Source: Gemmatimonadota bacterium | GTDB taxonomy: Bacteria > Latescibacterota > UBA2968 > UBA8231 | Direction of reading: 5' to 3' | DNA: 64,000 nt | NCBI GenBank assembly: GCA_009841115.1 | Contig: VXML01000017.1 | Span: forward strand, 124,001 to 188,000 | Part shown: piece after piece, positions 59,559-64,000 of the stretch | Numbering within the stretch: the stretch's first letter is position 1 | Layout of the letters: each line of letters opens with the position of its first letter | Notes under the pieces: generated by a model | The model's database searches: none | Told to the model about the DNA's origin: nothing | Seen by the model: only the letters and a program-made list of their open reading frames with translations | Program-made: the position numbers and the translations under genes

Positions 59559-61202
59559 GTGGCCGCGTTTTTGTCTTTGTGGGCGCTGCTCGTCGTGGTC
59601 AGTGCAGGATGCGGACCAACAGACCCAGAGATCGGACCAGCATTTGTCGAGGTAGCACAAGAGGCGGGCATTGAATTCCACCATCAGAATGGAGCGAGCG
59701 GACGCTACTACTACGTGGAAACCTATGGGTCGGGCGCGGCCTTCCTCGACTACGACAACGACGGCGACCAAGACCTCTATGCAGTCAACAGCGCGCCGCT
59801 GCCGGGTTTTGTCGCCGAGGGCGTCCCGACCAACGCGTTCTATCGCAACCGAGGCGACGGCACCTTTGCGGATGCGACGGCGCAAACGCGGACGGGCCAT
59901 CCGGGCTATGGTATGGGTGCCTGCGTCGGAGACATCGACAACGACGGACACGTGGACCTGTACGTGACCAACTTCGGCCCCAACGTCCTGTATCATAATC
60001 AGGGCGACGGTACCTTTGCCGATCAAACCGCCGACGCCGGGGTCGGCGATCCCCGCCTGAGCACTAGCGCGGCGTTTGCCGACATCGACAACGACGGCGA
60101 TCTAGACCTCTATGTAGCTAACAACGTCTTCGTTGACCTTGCGTACGACGAAGGGTGTCGCCAAGGAGAGATCCCAGTCTATTGCGCCCCCACTCAGTAC
60201 AAAGGAGAATCCGGCTCCCTCTTCCGCAACGATCTGGGCGGGAAATTCGCCGATATTACCCGGCCAGCCGGCGTGTACAGCGAGGCCGGCCGCCAATTAG
60301 GCGTCGTCTTTGGCGACTATGACGGCGACGGCGACGCGGACCTCTATGTGGCCAACGACATGAAGGCCAATTTCCTCTTCCGCAACGACGGCGCAACGCG
60401 GTTCGCCGAAGTGGGATTGAGCGCGGGGGTGGCACTCAGCGAGAGCGCACGCCCCGAGGCTGGCATGGGCACGGACTTTGGCGACTGTGACCGGGACGGA
60501 GACTTGGACCTCGTAGTCTGCAACTTCCAATGGGAGAGTTGCCGCTTCTATCGCAACGATAGCGACGGCACCTTTGCCGACCTGAGCTTTCCGTCGGGGT
60601 TGGGTGAGCCTACGCTTTCTACCCTGACGTTTGGCACGGATTTTTTCGACTACGACAACGACGGCGACCTAGACCTCTACCTAGCCAATGGCCACGTCCA
60701 TCCAGAAGTACAGGCATTCGATCAAGCCGCGTCTTATCCGCAGCCGGACCAGCTCTTTGCCAACGACGGGGGCGGGCGGTTTGCGCTGGTGCCCACTACA
60801 AGCCTAGGCGGAGTCGGCCGGGGCGCGGCCTTTGCCGACTACGACAACGACGGCGATCTGGATGCTTTTGTCTCCAACAACAACCAGCGGGCGTTTTTGC
60901 TGCGCAACGACAGCGGCCAGCGCAACCACTGGATCGCCTTTAAGACCATCGGCCGGGTCAGCAACCGGGACGGGATCGGGGCAGTGATCCGGGTTGTAAG
61001 CGGCGATTTGGTGCAGGTCGAGGAAGTGCGCAGCGGCAGCAGCTATCTCTCGCAAAACGATCTGCGGGTGTACTTCGGCTTGGGCCAGCGCAAACAGGTG
61101 GATCGCGTCCAGCTCCGCTGGCCCAGTGGAATCGTGCAGACGCTCGTACAAGTGCCCATCGACCAAATCCACCAGATAGAAGAACCTCCCTCCTCCGGCT
61201 GA
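59559..61202 (+). CDS. CRTAC1-like FG-GAP/ASPIC lipoprotein
   Basis: 547 residues from a GTG at 59559. Lipobox-like VVVSAGCGP. Repeated FG-GAP/VCBS loops (DYDNDGDQDLYAVN, DIDNDGHVDLYVTN, DYDGDGDADLYVAN) and a C-terminal ASPIC/UnbV domain (NHWIAFKTIGRVSNRDGIGAV ... VQLRWPSGIVQ). Same class as 34350-35966. Two bases before the TPR gene, so co-transcribed. Confidence 0.85.
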   Translation: MAAFLSLWALLVVVSAGCGPTDPEIGPAFVEVAQEAGIEFHHQNGASGRYYYVETYGSGAAFLDYDNDGDQDLYAVNSAPLPGFVAEGVPTNAFYRNRGDGTFADATAQTRTGHPGYGMGACVGDIDNDGHVDLYVTNFGPNVLYHNQGDGTFADQTADAGVGDPRLSTSAAFADIDNDGDLDLYVANNVFVDLAYDEGCRQGEIPVYCAPTQYKGESGSLFRNDLGGKFADITRPAGVYSEAGRQLGVVFGDYDGDGDADLYVANDMKANFLFRNDGATRFAEVGLSAGVALSESARPEAGMGTDFGDCDRDGDLDLVVCNFQWESCRFYRNDSDGTFADLSFPSGLGEPTLSTLTFGTDFFDYDNDGDLDLYLANGHVHPEVQAFDQAASYPQPDQLFANDGGGRFALVPTTSLGGVGRGAAFADYDNDGDLDAFVSNNNQRAFLLRNDSGQRNHWIAFKTIGRVSNRDGIGAVIRVVSGDLVQVEEVRSGSSYLSQNDLRVYFGLGQRKQVDRVQLRWPSGIVQTLVQVPIDQIHQIEEPPSSG

Positions 61203-61204
61203 GC

Positions 61205-62731
61205 ATGAGTAATCCGTGGAAAAGGATAGGCGTCCGCTACTGGGTCGCTATCTACCTGCTAGCCCTGCTCTACGGATGTACGCCCGCCGAAGAGAGCCTA
61301 GGCGAGCGGGAGGTCCGCTATCAGCGCCAGACCGCAGAAGATCCGACGGACGCCGAGGCCCATTACGCACTCGGCCAAGTGTACCACGAACAAGCGCGCT
61401 ACCCCGAGGCCCTACAGTCCTTTCGCCGAGCTTTGGCGTTGGATTCCACCCACACCGGAGCGCAGGTGGGGATCGGCAACATCCTGTTTAAGCGAGGCGA
61501 ATTAGATCAAGCTGCACAAGCATACCAAAGGGTCGCGCAGGGATGCGCCGATTGTGCGGACGCGCACCGGGGGCTGGGGGCCGTCTATCTGCGGCAGCAA
61601 CGCTTTGCAGAAGCCCGTCAAGCCTACCAGCAGGCGCTTTTAAGCGAGCCAGACCACGCTCCCTCGCACTACAACATCGGCGCGGCCTTCGGTCAAGAAG
61701 GTGCGTATCAAGAGGCCGCGGCGGCGTTGGAACAGGCCATTGCTAGCGACTCTAAATATATCTTGGCGTACACCGCGCTGGGCGATGTGTACTGTCTCAA
61801 ACTGGGGCAGTGTGAAAAGGCCGCGGCCCTCCTTGAACAAGCCGTAAATTTGCAACCAACAGCGGTCGCTCCCCGGATCGGCTTGGGGCGGGCACACCTC
61901 CGCTTGGGAAGGTACGAGGAGGCCGCGGCGAGCTTTGAGGCGGCCATTGCCGCGGATTCGACGGCCGCGGCGGCATTTAACTGGCTGGGGGTTGCCCGCA
62001 CCAAGCTGGGGCAATACGAGCCAGCGGCCCAAGCCCTGCGCCGTGCCATTCACCTCGATATGCTCGACCCACAAGCCTATTACAACCTATCCCAGACCTA
62101 CCAGAAACAAGGCAAGGCCAAGGAAAGCGACGCGGCCCTGCGCGCCTTCAACCGCATTGACGCGCACTCTGGGGACATCCTCCGATGGAAAACCATACTG
62201 GACGGCAACCCGCACGATGCTATGGCACTCTTTGAAATGGGCCGGATCTATGCTCGACTGGGCGTGGCAAGCGAAGCAGCGACGTCCTTCCAGCGCGCGC
62301 TAACGATCAACCCCACCCATGCGCCGGCCTGGCACAATCTGGGCAATGCCTACGCCCGCCTCGACCGCTTGGACGAAGCCATCGCCGCCTTCCGCCAGGC
62401 GCTGGCACTGGACGAAGAGTACGCCCTCGCTTGGTACAACCTCGGCAACGCCCATTTTGCCAAGGGGGAATTGGCGCAAGCACGCAAGGCGTTCACCGCA
62501 GCGCTCGATCACCAGGAAGGATACGCGGACGCCTACCACGGCCTTGGAGGTGTGGCGCTGCGCGAAGGAGCAGCCGAGGAGGCATTGGACCACTTTCGCA
62601 CGGCACTGGCGACGGATTCAAGCTATGCCCGCGCCCATTACGGCTTGGCCTTGGCCTACCGGGCGCTCGGCGACTCCCTACGCGCCGTGCAGGCTCTGGC
62701 GCGCTTCAAGCGGCTGCGCGGAGAACCGTAA
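61205..62731 (+). CDS. TPR-repeat lipoprotein
   Basis: 508 residues; lipobox LLYGCTP near residue 25. About ten to twelve tetratricopeptide repeats (for example AEAHYALGQVYHEQARYPEALQSFRRALALDST and PAWHNLGNAYARLDRLDEAIAAFRQALAL) fill the rest. A protein-protein scaffold at the membrane. It lies between two CRTAC1-type genes, a combination that recurs in uncultured bacteria. Confidence 0.85.
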   Translation: MSNPWKRIGVRYWVAIYLLALLYGCTPAEESLGEREVRYQRQTAEDPTDAEAHYALGQVYHEQARYPEALQSFRRALALDSTHTGAQVGIGNILFKRGELDQAAQAYQRVAQGCADCADAHRGLGAVYLRQQRFAEARQAYQQALLSEPDHAPSHYNIGAAFGQEGAYQEAAAALEQAIASDSKYILAYTALGDVYCLKLGQCEKAAALLEQAVNLQPTAVAPRIGLGRAHLRLGRYEEAAASFEAAIAADSTAAAAFNWLGVARTKLGQYEPAAQALRRAIHLDMLDPQAYYNLSQTYQKQGKAKESDAALRAFNRIDAHSGDILRWKTILDGNPHDAMALFEMGRIYARLGVASEAATSFQRALTINPTHAPAWHNLGNAYARLDRLDEAIAAFRQALALDEEYALAWYNLGNAHFAKGELAQARKAFTAALDHQEGYADAYHGLGGVALREGAAEEALDHFRTALATDSSYARAHYGLALAYRALGDSLRAVQALARFKRLRGEP

Positions 62732-62732
62732 C

Positions 62733-64000
62733 ATGAGATCTATGCTGGGCGTGGCTCTTGTCGCGCTATCTTGTGCCACAGAGCCGCCGGTGCCCTACCA
62801 AGCCCCTAGCACGAAGCACATGGCCACCCGCTTGGCGGAGATCGCGCAGAATTTGAACCCCGCCATTAATACCTATATCAATTCGGCGCGAGTAGAATAC
62901 CTCAAAACCTTGCCGCAACCATCCGATACCGCCGCCCGCCTGCGAGCCAATGCCTATCTGGCGCGGGAGTTGTTGCGCGCCGGCCAGAGCCAAGCAGCCA
63001 TTGACGAGTTCGAAAAGCTCCAGCCGCAGCTCCAACAAATCAATCTCAAACTAACCCCGGATGTGCGCGTCCTGCTGGGACTGTCCTATATGCGCCTCGG
63101 GGAGCAAGAAAACTGTCTCGCTCGACACTCAACGGCCTCGTGTCTTTTGCCGATTGGCGGCGACGGAGTCCACACCATTGAGCGAGGGTCGCGGTCGGCA
63201 CTGGCAGAATTCACCGCGTATTTATCAGATCACCCAGACGACCTGACCGTTCGCTGGCTCTTGAACATTGCCTATATGACCTTGGGCATGTACCCCGAAC
63301 AAGTGCCAGCGCAATGGCTCGTCCCTCCCGAGGTTTTTGTCTCCGACCACGATATCAAGCGCTTCGCCGATGTGGCACCGGCGCTGGGCTTGGATTTGGT
63401 CTCCATGGCCGGCGGCAGCATCATGGACTACTTCGACGGCGATGGCCATCTGGATATCATGGTCTCGTCCTGGGGCCTCAACGACCAAATCCGCTATTTC
63501 GCCAACCTCGGCAATAGGACCTTTGCAGAACGGACCGCAGCAGCCGGCCTGACCGGGATCGTCGGCGGGTTGCAAATTGTCCACGCCGACTACGACAACA
63601 ACGGCTATGCGGACGTGTTGGTTTTGCGCGGGGGCTGGTGGGAAGACGACGGCCTGCATCCCAACTCGCTATTGCACAACAACGGCAACGGGACCTTTGC
63701 CGACGTCACCGAGCAAGTCGGCCTGCTCACCTTCCACCCGACGCAGACAGCCGCCTGGGGTGACTACGACAACGACGGCTGGCTGGACCTTTTCGTTGGC
63801 AACGAGTCGTACGGAGGCCGGATCCATCGGTGTGAACTTTTTCACAGCAACGGGCGGGCAGAGGATTTGCAGTTTGCCGAGGTGGCCGAGGCAACAGGGG
63901 TCGCCGTCGTCGGCTATGTAAAGGGGGCCGCTTGGGGCGATTACAACAACGATGGCCTAATTGACCTGTACGTCTCGCGGCTCACTGGAACCAATTTCCT
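62733..64000 (+). CDS. TPR plus CRTAC1-like FG-GAP protein, N-terminal part
   Basis: The frame is open from the ATG at 62733, one base after the previous stop, to the right edge (422 codons). Signal or lipobox-like start (VALVALSCATE). Residues ~30-190 are helical, TPR-like, with the phrase NCLARHSTASCLLPIGGDGVH, which I associate with this protein class. FG-GAP repeats start near residue 215 (DYFDGDGHLDIMVSS, DYDNNGYADVLVL, DYDNDGWLDLFVGN). The C-terminus, probably with an ASPIC domain, is outside the window. Confidence 0.8.
   Translation, partial: MRSMLGVALVALSCATEPPVPYQAPSTKHMATRLAEIAQNLNPAINTYINSARVEYLKTLPQPSDTAARLRANAYLARELLRAGQSQAAIDEFEKLQPQLQQINLKLTPDVRVLLGLSYMRLGEQENCLARHSTASCLLPIGGDGVHTIERGSRSALAEFTAYLSDHPDDLTVRWLLNIAYMTLGMYPEQVPAQWLVPPEVFVSDHDIKRFADVAPALGLDLVSMAGGSIMDYFDGDGHLDIMVSSWGLNDQIRYFANLGNRTFAERTAAAGLTGIVGGLQIVHADYDNNGYADVLVLRGGWWEDDGLHPNSLLHNNGNGTFADVTEQVGLLTFHPTQTAAWGDYDNDGWLDLFVGNESYGGRIHRCELFHSNGRAEDLQFAEVAEATGVAVVGYVKGAAWGDYNNDGLIDLYVSRLTGTNF

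Noticed and set aside
1..64000. tRNA, rRNA, CRISPR arrays, transposases, prophage genes, replication origin
   Set aside because: I looked for T-loop motifs, regular spacer arrays and transposase or phage families and saw none; this was by eye and short RNAs could be missed.

Overview
This is about 64 kb of GC-rich (roughly 58-60% by eye), gene-dense bacterial chromosome. It contains no phage, no insertion sequence with a transposase, no CRISPR array and no RNA gene that I could recognise. The mix of families suggests an uncultured Gram-negative heterotroph of the FCB/PVC neighbourhood. It includes secreted proteins with FlgD-type Ig tails, CRTAC1-type FG-GAP/ASPIC proteins, a DUF6785-like membrane protein, phytanoyl-CoA dioxygenase, sulfatase, enolase-superfamily and dimethylformamidase-like catabolic genes, and a Wza/Wzz pair. 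Latescibacterota is my best guess (inference only). Promoters of sigma70 type (TTGACA-17-TATAAT-like) are visible, and UGA is the normal stop of many genes.

Main result: two genes carry an in-frame UGA exactly where the family has a conserved redox cysteine, each followed by a perfect stem-loop at the distance expected for a bacterial SECIS element. They are an ArsC/Spx-like thioredoxin-fold protein (16006-16356, motif U-T-S-C) and a DUF5069 protein (21725-21991, motif Y-V-F-P-U-P). I read both as selenoproteins. Standard gene calling splits or drops them. The ArsC-like gene follows a [4Fe-4S] APS/PAPS reductase (cysH). The DUF5069 gene sits inside a tightly overlapping operon with a PA-IL-like lectin, a phosphotransferase-like protein and an FAD/NAD reductase.

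Layout, left to right. 1-2290 (minus): aldolase fragment and dimethylformamidase-like gene. 2325-3256: a VapBC-type toxin-antitoxin pair bracketed by two copies of a 65-bp promoter-leader repeat; one copy drives vapBC and the other the dimethylformamidase-like gene. 3294-8423 (minus): a MacAB-like exporter (fusion protein, two permeases, ATPase) with a Yip1-like membrane protein. 8537-9526: a BtrH-like protein without its expected active-site residues. 9982-14975 (minus): two ABC half-exporters with PH-like and zinc-ribbon N-termini plus DUF1854. 15195-16356 (plus): cysH and the ArsC selenoprotein. 16400-20268 (minus): sulfatase, phytanoyl-CoA dioxygenase-like protein, MurD-like ligase. 20317-25546 (plus): lectin, kinase-like protein, DUF5069 selenoprotein, reductase, glycosyltransferase, argC, TatD. 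25704-29113 (plus): Wza-like, Wzz-like, dut. 29198-33286 (minus): a molybdenum hydroxylase (FAD, 2Fe-2S and Mo subunits) with its own MoaD-like protein. 33439-53710 (minus): a long run with a beta-lactamase-fold hydrolase, CRTAC1-like protein, mandelate-racemase-family dehydratase, a tandemly duplicated two-gene cassette of unknown families, isochorismatase-like and amidohydrolase-2 enzymes, then a surface-protein module (CBM9-like protein, two FlgD-tailed proteins, DUF6785-like membrane protein, large outer-membrane-type protein). 53984-64000 (plus): a second CBM9-like and FlgD-tailed pair, lipoproteins, a two-parvulin PPIase, CRTAC1/TPR proteins and a gene running off the right edge.

The catabolic enzymes and the surface module together look like a scavenger of sulfated, N-methylated or sugar-acid substrates with elaborate secreted proteins. 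That overall reading is inference.
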